Shown: positions 1 through 8,641, counted from the first letter of the stretch. The stretch: 64,000 nt of DNA from Fervidobacterium changbaicum (GCF_004117075.1 NZ_CP026721.1:1302001-1366000), one strand, 5' to 3'. Made by a program: numbers and translations. Notes: a model not told the origin generated them from the sequence alone.

Positions 1-129
1 ATCTAAGAACTGTTTAATAATTAAAGGTTGGAAAGTGTTGGATACTGATACTAGCATTGTGCCTAAAACAAAGCACGATAAATACAAATAATCGAAAACT
101 TTGAAATCAACCAACTTTCTTTTCTTCAA
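1..129 (-). CDS. ABC exporter transmembrane domain, N-terminal part (partial)
   Basis: The first 43 codons of a leftward gene that runs off the window. I chose the TTG at 129 because GGAGGT (135-140) lies six bases before it; an in-frame ATG at 135 abuts that site. The N-terminus is basic (MKKRKLVDFKVF), followed by a hydrophobic helix and PLIIKQFLD. That pattern is typical of the first helix of exporter-type ABC half-transporters with a fused membrane and ATPase domain. The ATPase part is outside the window, so the family call rests on this helix only. Confidence 0.5.
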   Translation of the reverse strand, partial: MKKRKLVDFKVFDYLYLSCFVLGTMLVSVSNTFQPLIIKQFLD

Positions 130-135
130 GCTCAT

Positions 136-872
136 ACCTCCATTTCAACCGGTGCTGTCGAATTTACTGACAAGACAATTAGGCTTTCACTCTTATTTCC
201 TTAAGGAGCCTCTTCGAAAAGCGCAGAGCGTCTGATGGATATTTTCGTTGCATTGACTTTTAGAGTAATCAGAAGAATAGCTTGAATAACTATTTGTAGC
301 TATCTCAAATGGTACTTACTCTGCAAATGTGTCTTTTCTTTAAGTTCTTACAATGCTTTCCTACCTTTTTTGTTGTTCAAAAGTATTACCGAAACACCTC
401 TTTCATCTTTGTATTTCTCCGGTACATCCCAAAAAGTCTCCAAATCTTTAATCGCCTTGAAAGAGTGCTAAATGAAAATTCTTAGCGGGTTTTTCGCAGA
501 TGGAGGCTCCACAATGAAATCGTAGAAGAATTGGAGCATTCATAAAGTGTTTACACGCTGTTATCAAGTCACGGTTAACTATCTTAGACACAAATCTGCT
601 CCATCCATGTCTTTTGGATAACTCAAAGAATTACACTGCCTTTCAAATATTCTTTCGATTTTTCAAAATCTTGTTCCGAGAGATTGTCCTTCAATATATC
701 CGGAATTATGCTATTGCTCGTGTACCTAAGATTTAAGAGCCCTTATACTTGCTCGGAGATTCTCTCAATATCAAAGTATCTCACGTATTAACAAACCTGC
801 TTGCACCTGAAAATATCTTTAAAGTTCATATCTAAAAGAATCTTGCTGTGTGCAAAAGTAAAAATACCTCTC
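136..872. other. Gene-poor stretch with decayed coding relics
   Basis: No intact gene of credible length. The minus strand carries three consecutive protein-like pieces in different frames: 623-829 (listed separately), 448-630 (60 codons, containing HGWSRFVSKIVNRDL and NAPILLRFHCG) and about 348-470 (containing DLETFWDVPEKYKDERG). Their amino acid composition looks protein-like, but frames are interrupted and no start with a ribosome binding site was found. I read it as a graveyard of one or more degraded genes. Confidence 0.5.
623..829 (-). pseudogene. Relic resembling the N-terminal region of an M48 (Ste24-like) peptidase
   Basis: One minus-strand frame reads YFDIERISEQV, an in-frame stop, then GLLNLRYTSNSIIPDIL and KDNLSEQDFEKSKEYLKG before a second stop at 623. 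The pattern of a short Pro-containing segment followed by L-x-E-x-F-x-K-S-x-x-Y is characteristic of the N-terminal domain of Ste24/HtpX-like M48 proteases. The zinc-binding HExxH region is absent. With an internal stop and no catalytic half it cannot encode a functional protein. The family assignment is from motif memory and tentative. Confidence 0.35.
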
Positions 873-1418
873 TTATTTCACTTGAAATTCAGACTTGATT
901 CTCCAATATTCATCAGTCAAAATGCTCATTAAAACAATATCAAAATACTGGCCTTTGAAATACCTTGCTTGCCTCATGCGACCTTCCTGAATAAATCCGC
1001 ATTTTTCGTACACCCTTATCGCCCTCTGGTTATTCTCAAACACTCTTAACCAAATTCTGTTCAAATTGAGATATTCGAAAGCGTATTTGAGCATCATCTG
1101 TGTCACTTCTGTTCCTATACCTTTATTCCAGTAATTGGAATCGAAAATAGCAATACCGTACTCTGCGCTGCGTGCAACCCAATCAATTCTCATTAAACCT
1201 GCAGAACCAACAAGGTTACCATTTACCTCTATTGAAAAATTCAGTTGGTTGTGGGAGATTGCGTCCTTTTTAATCCATTCTTCTTTCAAATATTGATTCA
1301 TTGGGAGAACAAGACTTAAGTACTCTTTTGTCTTTTCATCGTTGATGAGCTGTGCGAATCTCGGTGCATCCGATATTTCCATAGGTCTAACTGTCGCCAA
1401 ATTTCCTTCCATCCTCAT
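873..1418 (-). CDS. GNAT family N-acetyltransferase (RimJ/RimL-like)
   Basis: A 181-residue protein covering a complete Acetyltransf_3-type GNAT fold. The acetyl-CoA-binding region is seen as YWNKGIGTEVTQMMLKYAFE (Q/RxxGxG/A-like loop), followed by LNRIWLRVFENNQRAIRVYEKCGF, the typical beta-bulge and NxxAIxxYEKxGF segment. Such enzymes transfer acetyl groups to protein N-termini, polyamines or small-molecule amines; the substrate cannot be told from sequence. The ATG follows GAGAGGTG by about eight bases. It lies downstream of the MFS and ABC export genes on the same strand, but has its own apparent promoter (1459-1488). A role in resistance is possible from context only. Confidence 0.8.
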   Translation of the reverse strand: MRMEGNLATVRPMEISDAPRFAQLINDEKTKEYLSLVLPMNQYLKEEWIKKDAISHNQLNFSIEVNGNLVGSAGLMRIDWVARSAEYGIAIFDSNYWNKGIGTEVTQMMLKYAFEYLNLNRIWLRVFENNQRAIRVYEKCGFIQEGRMRQARYFKGQYFDIVLMSILTDEYWRIKSEFQVK

Positions 1419-1458
1419 ATTTTTTCACCTCTCAAAAATTGCCATTTCATTAATTAAG

Positions 1459-1488
1459 AGCATAGCATTTAACATTTGTGGTTGTCAA
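1459..1488 (-). promoter_or_regulatory. Putative sigma-70 promoter of the GNAT gene
   Basis: On the minus strand TTGACA (1483-1488) is followed after 18 bases by TATGCT (1459-1464), about 40 bases before the GNAT start codon. The -35 box matches consensus perfectly; the -10 box matches four of six. Confidence 0.5.
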
Positions 1489-1554
1489 TTGCGCTGTCGG
1501 AAAATCCGGACAAATGTTGATGCTAATTAATTCATTGGTTAATTATCATTGTTC

Positions 1555-2814
1555 TTAAGCTTCGTGATTTGCCAAATTTGGATCGTAAGCATCCTCTGGC
1601 GCATTTAGAAGAAAAGCTATTATAACGACTGTTGAAATCACATTAACTGCGAAAAATAGCCAAAATGGATTCACTTTGTCAAGTAAGTATCCGTAAAGTG
1701 CTGACGAAATCGGTGTGCTACCCATGGCAAATAACGTCAGGATTGAAAATACTCTTGACCTTAATTGTGATGGTACTAATATCTGTAGATTTGAGATAAT
1801 TGGAACATTCACAAGTACGTTTAAAAAAGTTGTTGTAAATATTACAACAGCAAAAACTATATATATTGCAATATTATCGAGATGGAAGTAAGGCATGATA
1901 ATTATCGAAAGAACAACCATTAAGAATTGCTCTAACATGAGACCTGATGAGATGAGCGTTTTTGAACTTAGTTTGTGCAAAAAGAACATTATGGCGAAGT
2001 TGCCCACGAGTGCTCCTACTGTTGCAAAGACTTCCAATGTTCCAAATTGTGTTGGGGAAAACTTCAATACACTCCTAACAATATATGGAAAAGCAACACT
2101 AAAAAGTGGTGACATGAGAAAATTTATAACTATTGCAAAAGTAAACAGAAATGTCAATCCCCTGCGAGTGAAAACAAATTTGATACCTTCGGAAATTTCA
2201 CTGAGGAACTTAATCTTACTATCCCTTGGTACGTGCTTGTAGATGATAAACATCTCACTTATTCCAGAAAGTATATACAACAAAGCTGTCAGTAAAAGTA
2301 CATTGCTAAGACCGTAATAACCATAAAGCATAGAGCCAACTATAGGTCCGATAATATTCGCCCCGCTGTTAGCTAAAGCATTCAAAGAGGTAGCCCGTTT
2401 CATGTTTTCTTTTCTCACGACATCTCCAAACATTGCGCTTGTTGGTCCATCAAACAATCCATCAAGAAACGAGAGGATAGCTCTAAATACTAACAAAACG
2501 GCAACACTTAATTTATTGTTAATGGCGATAAGCCAAGTGGCAAATAGTAATATACCTCTGAGTTCATCAAGTAGAACCATTATTGCTTTTCTGTTTATTC
2601 TGTCACCCAGAACACCTCCGATGGGGGTGGTGATGAGTCTAGATAGTATGCCAAGAATTGTGAATATACTCATCATCATACCCGAGTTTGTTTTATCCAA
2701 AATGTAAAGAGGCATAGCAACAAGAAGAGCAGCAGCACCAAGAAGAGATTCAAAGCGCCCAGTAACGATCAACGCCAAGTTCCTTCTTTCATATCTGTAA
2801 ATATCTTCTCCCAT
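1555..2814 (-). CDS. MFS transporter (MFS_3 / macrolide-efflux-like)
   Basis: About 419 residues with 12 hydrophobic segments. The cytoplasmic loop between helices 2 and 3 reads IGGVLGDRINRKAIMVLLDE, a variant of MFS motif A (GxLaDRxxRkxxm). The order of segments and the N-terminal NLALIVTGRFESLLG resemble the MefA/EntS-like exporter branch, which pumps out drugs or siderophores by proton exchange. The second ATG (2814) has AAAGGG at a better distance than the first (2820). It sits 54 bp after an ABC permease gene on the same strand, so all four export genes may be co-transcribed. Substrate unknown. Confidence 0.8.
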   Translation of the reverse strand: MGEDIYRYERRNLALIVTGRFESLLGAAALLVAMPLYILDKTNSGMMMSIFTILGILSRLITTPIGGVLGDRINRKAIMVLLDELRGILLFATWLIAINNKLSVAVLLVFRAILSFLDGLFDGPTSAMFGDVVRKENMKRATSLNALANSGANIIGPIVGSMLYGYYGLSNVLLLTALLYILSGISEMFIIYKHVPRDSKIKFLSEISEGIKFVFTRRGLTFLFTFAIVINFLMSPLFSVAFPYIVRSVLKFSPTQFGTLEVFATVGALVGNFAIMFFLHKLSSKTLISSGLMLEQFLMVVLSIIIMPYFHLDNIAIYIVFAVVIFTTTFLNVLVNVPIISNLQILVPSQLRSRVFSILTLFAMGSTPISSALYGYLLDKVNPFWLFFAVNVISTVVIIAFLLNAPEDAYDPNLANHEA

Positions 2815-2868
2815 AACCATTTCCCTTTCTTAATTAAATTTTGAAATAACGCTCCTTGTTGAAGAAGC

Positions 2869-3666
2869 CTATAATGTTTCTTTAAATTCCAAACTTCTAG
2901 CCAAATGTAAAGACATCAACAAGAGTATAGCAGAGTAGATTACTGAGGTTGTTATTCCGTTCATTATTGAACCTAAATAAATTTGAATTGGAGAAAACTG
3001 ACTAAGCAAGTTAGTTACATGGTCATTTATTTTTATGTTCTTAAGTAGAACTATAGAATATGTGTTAAAAGTAGAAGGAATAGACCATGGAAATATGTAC
3101 CACATTTTGTATCCAAGTCCGGCGTTTATCATTTCGCTTAATAATGCTCCCACTGTGCCTATAGCCAAAGATAAACCCATTCGCCATTTAAAAGTTATTA
3201 AGACATGGAGGAGTACCGCAGGAAAAGAACCAAGCAACGGAATGACGGAAGAAAAAAACAATATTCCGTACTGAATATGAATACCAAGGTGCTTTATAGT
3301 AAAAAAGTAGATCAAATCTATTGCAAACAATATCCATGATAAGCACAGTAGCGAAAACAATACCTTTGAGAAGACCAACTTACTTTTCGAATATTTCACA
3401 TTTACAAATGCGTTCTCCCCATGGATACTTTCGTACCCAATTAAATAACTCGGTATAAAACTTATAAGAAATGGGAAAAAGAAGGTATAAAAGACATTTC
3501 TCAACATGAAGACGTCTTTTTCAATCTCATTTTTCATTCCTAAACTGGAGATTTTCCAGCTGATGGATAGCGCAAAAGCAACAGGAAATACTAAAAGAAA
3601 AAATCTGAAGAACGTCCTTTTAGTTTTCAACCATTCAATCCTAAGTAGAGTAATCATTTTTATCAT
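2869..3666 (-). CDS. ABC-2 type permease, lantibiotic-protection-like (second permease)
   Basis: A 265-residue integral membrane protein with six predicted helices and the N-terminal pattern LLRIEWLKTKRTFFRFFLLV. This short cytoplasmic EWLKxKRT helix is common to MutE/EpiE/BcrB-type permeases. The start overlaps the stop of the upstream permease (ATGA), indicating translational coupling. With the preceding permease and ATPase it forms a LanF-LanE-LanG-like set. In known members such a set removes bacitracin or lantibiotics from the membrane. A second ATG nine bases downstream is an alternative start. Confidence 0.75.
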   Translation of the reverse strand: MIKMITLLRIEWLKTKRTFFRFFLLVFPVAFALSISWKISSLGMKNEIEKDVFMLRNVFYTFFFPFLISFIPSYLIGYESIHGENAFVNVKYSKSKLVFSKVLFSLLCLSWILFAIDLIYFFTIKHLGIHIQYGILFFSSVIPLLGSFPAVLLHVLITFKWRMGLSLAIGTVGALLSEMINAGLGYKMWYIFPWSIPSTFNTYSIVLLKNIKINDHVTNLLSQFSPIQIYLGSIMNGITTSVIYSAILLLMSLHLARSLEFKETL

Positions 3667-4418
3667 TTCACCGCCTCTTTTTCAAACCATAGAGAAGTAA
3701 TAGCAGAAAGAACGAGGAAGAATATCAATGAAGAAATCATTCCCATAGTAACAGAGGTAGTAGTGATGAGTGGATCACCATCGGGTAATAAGACGCCGTT
3801 AGGATGAACTTTTATTATAGGACACAAAGTTCTTATGACAATACTGAATGGATTTAAAAACCAGTACTGCTCTGTTGCAGTTAAAGGACCTGACAGAGAA
3901 CCGAGAAAACCAATGAGGATACTACCAGCCAGTCCAAACTTTGTTCCGAAAAAAAGGTAGATTGGAACTAAGCTTATGCTACCGAACCAAATTATGAAAG
4001 TCGAAATTACTATTTCCTTAGTAGCAATCCAGCCAGCAAAAACTTTTTGCGATGCTGCAACAAGGACAGAAAAGATAATAACAGAACAAAGCATTAAAAC
4101 GCTAATAGTTAAAATCTTGGACATCCAAATGCCTTTTAATGAAAGATTACGAAGCACAAAAATTTTGTAATTCCCAGCTTTTCTTTCCATAACACTTGCA
4201 AGCCCAACTATGAATGCGATACTAAGGGGCATGAAAAGCACGGTCCACCAGTTGTAACTCGTAGCTATTATAAAGGCTCCTGGTTCCATAAAGCTCTTCG
4301 GACTGTTTAACATGATGAGTACAACCGTTAGAGAAACCATGATGGGTACAAAATAAAAAAGCTTCTTTATAGGTGTTCTTTTGTACTTCAAGAACTCTGC
4401 CTTTAAATAGTTGAGCAC
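3663..4418 (-). CDS. ABC-2 type permease, lantibiotic-protection-like (first permease)
   Basis: A 251-residue membrane protein with six hydrophobic segments. It starts MLNYLKAEFLKYKRTPIKKL, the AExLKxKRT amphipathic helix typical of BcrB/MutG-family permeases. The GTG start lies one base after the ATPase stop and is preceded by AAGGGGG at seven bases, so it is coupled to the ATPase gene. It is paired with a second permease that overlaps its stop codon. Two different permeases per ATPase is the LanFEG arrangement; BcrAB-type systems usually have one. Confidence 0.75.
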   Translation of the reverse strand: MLNYLKAEFLKYKRTPIKKLFYFVPIMVSLTVVLIMLNSPKSFMEPGAFIIATSYNWWTVLFMPLSIAFIVGLASVMERKAGNYKIFVLRNLSLKGIWMSKILTISVLMLCSVIIFSVLVAASQKVFAGWIATKEIVISTFIIWFGSISLVPIYLFFGTKFGLAGSILIGFLGSLSGPLTATEQYWFLNPFSIVIRTLCPIIKVHPNGVLLPDGDPLITTTSVTMGMISSLIFFLVLSAITSLWFEKEAVK

Positions 4419-4419
4419 A

Positions 4420-5109
4420 TTAAAACCCCCTTATAATGCTGGTGAACAATTTTTCCAAGTCTTGATTTCTATCGAAGTCCCCATCGTATTTGATTGTTCC
4501 CTTATGGATTATGACTAATTTGTCTATAATTTTCTCTACTTCACTTAGAATATGACTTGTTACTATTACTGTCTTCCCGCTTTCTTTAAGTGATATAATT
4601 AGTTCTCTCATCTCTTGAACTCCAATTGGGTCAAGACCATTTGTTGGTTCATCCAATACCAATATTTCTGGATCTCCAAGAAGTGCTATTGCAATCCCAA
4701 GCCTTTGTTTCATACCAAGAGAAAACTTTGAAGCAACCTTCTTGCCAGTATCCAATCCAACGATTTCCAAAGCTCTGTTAATTTCCCTTGCACCTAGTCC
4801 CGATAAAAGCGCGTGTAAAAGAAGGTTTTCTGAAGCGGTTAAATTTCCATAGATGGCGGGTGATTCAATCAGAGCCCCTATTTTTTTGATGTTTTTCTGG
4901 TTTAATTTTTCTCCAAAAACGAAAACATCGCCAGAATTTGGCTTTGTGATACCACATAATATTTTTAACAAAGTTGTCTTACCAGCACCGTTGGGACCTA
5001 CTATACCAAATATTGAACCTTTTGGAATGCTTAATGAAACGTTGTTCAAAACCTGCTGCTTACCATAGTACTTTGTTAAGTTTCTTGTTTGCACAGCAAA
5101 TTCCGTCAT
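4420..5109 (-). CDS. ABC transporter ATPase, BcrA/LanF-like (E-loop)
   Basis: A 229-residue ATPase. Walker A GPNGAGKTT is at residues 38-46, the signature FSLGMKQR at 129-136, Walker B ILVLDEPTNGLD at 149-160 and the H-loop histidine at 186. At the Q-loop position it has Glu82 (IGALIESPA), the E-loop substitution known from BcrA and LanF proteins. This favours a bacitracin/lantibiotic-type self-protection transporter over an ordinary ABC-2 exporter. The start at 5109 is preceded by AAAGGGAGGG at a good distance. It is the first gene of a leftward operon with two permeases and probably the MFS gene. Confidence 0.85.
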   Translation of the reverse strand: MTEFAVQTRNLTKYYGKQQVLNNVSLSIPKGSIFGIVGPNGAGKTTLLKILCGITKPNSGDVFVFGEKLNQKNIKKIGALIESPAIYGNLTASENLLLHALLSGLGAREINRALEIVGLDTGKKVASKFSLGMKQRLGIAIALLGDPEILVLDEPTNGLDPIGVQEMRELIISLKESGKTVIVTSHILSEVEKIIDKLVIIHKGTIKYDGDFDRNQDLEKLFTSIIRGF

Positions 5110-5151
5110 GCTTTTCCCTCCCTTTAAACGTTTCTGAGTAGTATTTAACAT

Positions 5152-5886
5152 ACAATTCTAAGAATCTAATAAGGTTCCGAATATTGCTTAGTTTTGTCAA
5201 TTGAATAGGTACGGTTTACACGTTGAACTGTGCAAAAAGTGGGCAGAAATAATCCTGCCGTTGTGTGTTAGGTAATGAAAATACAAAGCACAAGAAAGTA
5301 GCTGGTTGTTAGACAAAACATCAACCAATGCTATCAGGAATAGTCTTTTAGAGGGCAAAAAAAAGCGGAAGACGACGATAGATGGTGTAATTTCGATAGT
5401 GAAAAGATTCAACAAGGCGAGTGGAGTGCGGGTAAGCTAATCACCTATTTTGAATTTCTCACTCAGCGTATTTTTAAAACTAATTTAAATATGCGAATCT
5501 AAGGACCTAATAAGGTTTAAAACAGTATTTGCGAAGAACTTTTAGTCGGTTATTAATGAATCTACAGCCTGAGACCCCAAATCCATAAACGAGATGAGAT
5601 TCATAGTAGGTAGACCCTACGTTCCGCGGAGCATACTTGAAAAATATTCCAAAATTCTATTATGAATCTTATAGAATTCTTAGAATCGTATAGTAAACAT
5701 TATTTTTGAAACATTTGATACTATTAAATTGTAGCGATGAAAGAGAATAAAGCCGAAATAACTCTATCAGTATCGTTATTGTTGAGTTTCTGAAGATTTC
5801 GCACTACACAAAACCCGTTCTTTCGGTAAATTATAAATATACTTGAAGCCACGTCAGAGTTGTAGAAAATCTTGGAATTGAAAACT
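5152..5886. other. Long gene-free stretch with faint coding relics
   Basis: No intact gene. On the plus strand about 5262-5440 holds an open piece after a stop, with TNAIRNSLLEGKKKRKTTID and SIVKRFNKASGVRVS. It lacks a start with a ribosome binding site and I do not recognise it. Related words (AATCTAATAAGGTT near 5163 and GACCTAATAAGGTT near 5503) occur on both sides of this piece; they may be ends of a lost insertion but are too short to prove it. I see nothing else here. Confidence 0.35.
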
Positions 5887-6138
5887 TTAGTTTACATCGA
5901 TTAGTTTGTCCAAGTTCGCAACAATATGGTTGATGTTCTCGTAGATGATCTTTACTGTACCATATACACTAAGTCTATCAGTAGTTAGTCCGATTGTTTG
6001 TTCAATGTTTTCGGTACGGCAAGAACGGCAACGGAACTTAACGAAGCAAAAATATTGTTGGTTGTCGTATTTATCATGACCGTTTTTGTAGATATTGGTA
6101 GAGCCACAATTGAGACAGAAAGGTTTTTGGTTTTGCAT
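5887..6138 (-). pseudogene. Truncated zinc-ribbon transposase remnant
   Basis: The minus strand reads MQNQKPFCLNCGSTNIYKNG followed by HDKYDNQQYFCF. CxxCGSxxIxKNG then QxYxC is the N-terminal zinc ribbon and helix typical of IS1/ISNCY-like transposases. It then reads FRCRSCR and turns into unrelated sequence, ending after 83 codons, far short of a full transposase (no DDE catalytic core). AAGAAGGT lies upstream of the ATG. It is a relic of a mobile element; the exact IS family cannot be named from the fragment. Confidence 0.55.
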
Positions 6139-6258
6139 ATTGTGATACCTTCTTGTGCAAGATAGTAGAAGGGATGTTCCCTTCATAAAGAATAATGCTG
6201 TTTTTGGAATTTTTCAATACTTTTAGTTAAGAGAACCATAATGAGGGGGAGAGTTCTT

Positions 6259-7917
6259 GTGGCAGAATTGAAAAGAGTGATTAGGAATTTTGTTAAGAAA
6301 AATATTTTTAAAGTGGTTATTTCAATTACGCTATTCTTAGTAAGTGCCTTTATTAGTGTTTTACCTGCAAAAGTTTATGCACATATAATAAACCAAGGTT
6401 TTATGAAAAGTAATCTGAAAATTGTACAGATATCGTGTGGATTATTGATTGGAATATATATCGCACGAGCGCTATTTAGCTATCTGTCTAATAACTATTT
6501 AATAGTTTTAGGAAATGAGCTTGTAGCCTCAGTTAAAGAAACAATTTACGAACGTTTGTTCACGTTAGACCTTAATTTTTATGCTGAAAAAGAGATAGGT
6601 TATTTAAACACTAGAGTAGAAGAAATATCGAAACTCGATGCTATATTTTCAAATGTTTCCATTTCATTCTTAGCTTCAGTATTAGAATGCTTGTTTACGA
6701 TTTATATTATTTCTACAATTAGCATAAAGTTCCTAATAATTCTTTTAATTCCGATACCACTTTTGGTGTTTGTTTCATATAGGGTATCGAAGCTTATGGC
6801 AGAAAGCTTTAATAAGACCTTTGAGAGTGGTGCACATTATTCTGGGAAGATAAGTGAATCACTAAGAGGTATAGAAAATATAAAGTCGTTGGGACTTGAG
6901 GAGCATGAAAAACGTAAAATATCTAACTATAATAAGCAAACATTAGAAAATATTAAGTCGCAGGCAAAAGGTATCAATAAATTCGGTTCTGGAATGAATG
7001 TAGTGGGTTCTATAATTTCAGTTTTTATATATCTAATAGGCGGTGTGTTGATAGTACGCAATAATTTATCAATTGGTTCATTTATTGCAGTCTCAATGTA
7101 TGCTGGTAAATTATACTCACCTTTTTTGGGATATGTTGGAACATATATAATTTTGGCACCTGCATTAGTTTCATTAAAGAGAGTAGCTGAATTGTTTTTT
7201 GATGATGCTCCATGTGAAATTTCAAAAGAAAAATATTATCAGTTGTCGGAGATTCATACAATAGAATTCAAGGATATATCAATCTCATATAAAGATAAAG
7301 AAGTATTGAGCAATCTCTCGTTAAAAATAAACAAAGGCGATAAAATCCAGATTTTTGGGAAAAATGGTTCGGGAAAAAGCAGTTTAATAAAGGTTTTATT
7401 AAAAGTGATTCGTCCGAGCAAAGGAAGAGTTTTTATAAATGATATAGACTATGAACTTATAAGCAAAGAAACCATTTTAAGACACGTGTCCTACGTTCCA
7501 CAAAAGATTTTCATATTTAACTCAGGCGTTATTCAAAACATAAACTACGGCATAAAGGAGTATTCTAAAGAAAAGCTTTTAATGTTACTCGAAGGTTTGG
7601 GATTAACTGAACTCATAGAAAGACTGGAAAAGAGTGGGGATAGCAAAGTTGGGGAAAATGGCTTTAAACTATCGGGTGGAGAAATACAAAAAATTGCGAT
7701 AGCTCGAGCTCTATTGCAAGATAAAGATATATTTATTTTTGATGAAGCAACGAACAATCTTGATAGAAAATCGATAGAGTTTCTCAAGGATTATATAATG
7801 AGGTCAAATAAGACCTGGATTTTAGTTGATCATCAGAATGATTTTACACAGCTGGGGTTTAGGACAATTGACTTAGATAGCTATCAATCCTTTAAAGGGG
7901 ACAAGATTCCCCTTTGA
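6259..7917 (+). CDS. ABC exporter, fused transmembrane and ATPase domains
   Basis: A 552-residue half-transporter. Residues 1-300 carry six membrane helices; residues about 330-550 are the ATPase with Walker A FGKNGSGKSS, signature LSGGEIQKIAIARAL, Walker B IFIFDEATNNLD and H-loop VDHQND. No N-terminal peptidase domain is present. I prefer the GTG at 6259, placed about eight bases after GGGGGAG, to the ATG at 6241. The gene is very AT-rich and isolated between transposon relics, suggesting transfer. Its last residues (SFKGDKIPL) and stop lie in the hairpin of a TnpB-type element, so the natural C-terminus has probably been replaced. Lipid, peptide or drug export are all possible. Confidence 0.8.
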   Translation: MAELKRVIRNFVKKNIFKVVISITLFLVSAFISVLPAKVYAHIINQGFMKSNLKIVQISCGLLIGIYIARALFSYLSNNYLIVLGNELVASVKETIYERLFTLDLNFYAEKEIGYLNTRVEEISKLDAIFSNVSISFLASVLECLFTIYIISTISIKFLIILLIPIPLLVFVSYRVSKLMAESFNKTFESGAHYSGKISESLRGIENIKSLGLEEHEKRKISNYNKQTLENIKSQAKGINKFGSGMNVVGSIISVFIYLIGGVLIVRNNLSIGSFIAVSMYAGKLYSPFLGYVGTYIILAPALVSLKRVAELFFDDAPCEISKEKYYQLSEIHTIEFKDISISYKDKEVLSNLSLKINKGDKIQIFGKNGSGKSSLIKVLLKVIRPSKGRVFINDIDYELISKETILRHVSYVPQKIFIFNSGVIQNINYGIKEYSKEKLLMLLEGLGLTELIERLEKSGDSKVGENGFKLSGGEIQKIAIARALLQDKDIFIFDEATNNLDRKSIEFLKDYIMRSNKTWILVDHQNDFTQLGFRTIDLDSYQSFKGDKIPL

Positions 7918-7997
7918 GGGGTTGGGCTTTCGGCTTCACTGTATGAAACTTACTAAGACATAGGGCTTGATCCCTATCACCTTGACAGTGCTCTCAC

Positions 7998-8160
7998 CTA
8001 CTCTACGGACTTTCCCTCAGACTTGTCCATACCTACAAACTTTAACATATTAATTGCTTTGTTCAAATCTCTATCAATTTCACTTCCACAGCTCAAACAT
8101 TTGTACATTTTATCGCTGAGTGTTAACTTTCCATGTTTGTATCCTCAATTTGAACATGGC
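7998..8160 (-). pseudogene. TnpB C-terminal zinc ribbon, nonsense-mutated relic
   Basis: The minus strand reads CSN-stop-GYKHGKLTLSDKMYKC, then LSCGSEIDRDLNKAINML, ending GKSVE. This is the CxxCG...YxCxxCGxxxDRDxNAAxN zinc ribbon and third RuvC motif (DRDLN) of IS605-family TnpB, an RNA-guided nuclease. The second cysteine codon has become TGA. Only about 54 codons remain and RuvC motifs I and II are not recognisable, so it is inactive. Confidence 0.75.
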
Positions 8161-8191
8161 TTTGATGTTGGCAAATATTAACATTGTCATC

Positions 8192-8350
8192 TTAGTAGTA
8201 TATAGCTCTGCATCTATACAAAATGGAACACACTTTCTTGGACATGTCTATTCGTATGTTCTCAAGCATTTCATACCCGTTATGGAGTTTCCTTTCTTCA
8301 TATGTCTTTTCTTCTATCATCTTTTCACGTATCGGTCGAGCTTTTTCCAT
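8192..8350 (-). pseudogene. Short 52-codon open piece, possibly an internal tnpB fragment
   Basis: It reads MEKARPIREKMIEEKTYEER and continues to IRIDMSKKVCSILYRCRAIYY before TAA. IRIDMSKKV is weakly like the NxRxDxxHK helix preceding the second RuvC motif of TnpB, and it lies in the right order upstream of the zinc-ribbon relic. GGTGAT precedes the ATG, so a real small protein cannot be excluded. Confidence 0.25.
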
Positions 8351-8550
8351 GCAAATCACCAATTATTTATACACTAACTGTACCTTTAACTCGATTAACG
8401 CACCATTCATCATAATTTCCTAAAGAGGATGTTTTTTCTGGTATGAGCTAACTCCTTACTCTTCCAATTCCCTAAAGAAGATGGGGTTCTCAGTAGCTCA
8501 AAGTTACATTTTCCATGGAAATACACTTATCCCCACAACTACAAAGGCGA
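8351..8550. other. Non-coding stretch with a degenerate direct repeat
   Basis: No gene seen. Two related words occur, TTTCCTAAAGAGGATG near 8418 and TTCCCTAAAGAAGATG near 8467, each followed by a similar GTAnGAGCT-like word. They look like an old short duplication. Confidence 0.3.
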
Positions 8551-8584
8551 AAAAAGAAGGACCCTCATTTGAGAGGATCCTTCC
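8551..8584 (-). terminator. Rho-independent terminator of the speDE operon
   Basis: Read leftward: AAGGATCCTCTCAAATGAGG followed by GTCCTT and a run of six T. The stem pairs AAGGA-CCTC with GAGG-TCCTT. It lies about 60 bases after the speE stop. Confidence 0.8.
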
Positions 8585-8641
8585 TCGATAAAAGACTATA
8601 CTTCGTCAACAATCAGCAGTGGGAATAATCGTATTGTCCTT

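Larger units (their letters stand above)
7909..8350 (-). mobile_element. Decayed IS200/IS605-type (TnpB) element, right-end portion
   Basis: The stretch runs from a hairpin CCCCTTTGAGGGG (7909-7921), followed by TTGGGCTTTCGGCTTC, through the 3' end of a tnpB-like gene (7998-8160) to a further minus-strand open piece (8192-8350). Hairpin right ends just beyond tnpB are usual for this family. The left end and most of tnpB are missing, so the borders are approximate. Confidence 0.5.

Noticed and set aside
5197-5415. Minus-strand open frame of 72 codons (MLNLFTIEITPSIVV...)
   Set aside because: No ribosome binding site, odd composition, and the plus strand of the same stretch reads more like protein. 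Treated as part of the gene-free region.
5560-5720. CRISPR-like repeats in the AT-rich gap
   Set aside because: Only loosely similar words recur (ATGAATC, AGATTCATAG); no regular repeat-spacer periodicity.
8120-8423. Plus-strand open frames of 66-85 codons over the TnpB relic
   Set aside because: They are antisense to the recognisable zinc-ribbon relic and rich in Phe/Ile/Ser/His, as shadow frames of AT-rich DNA are.
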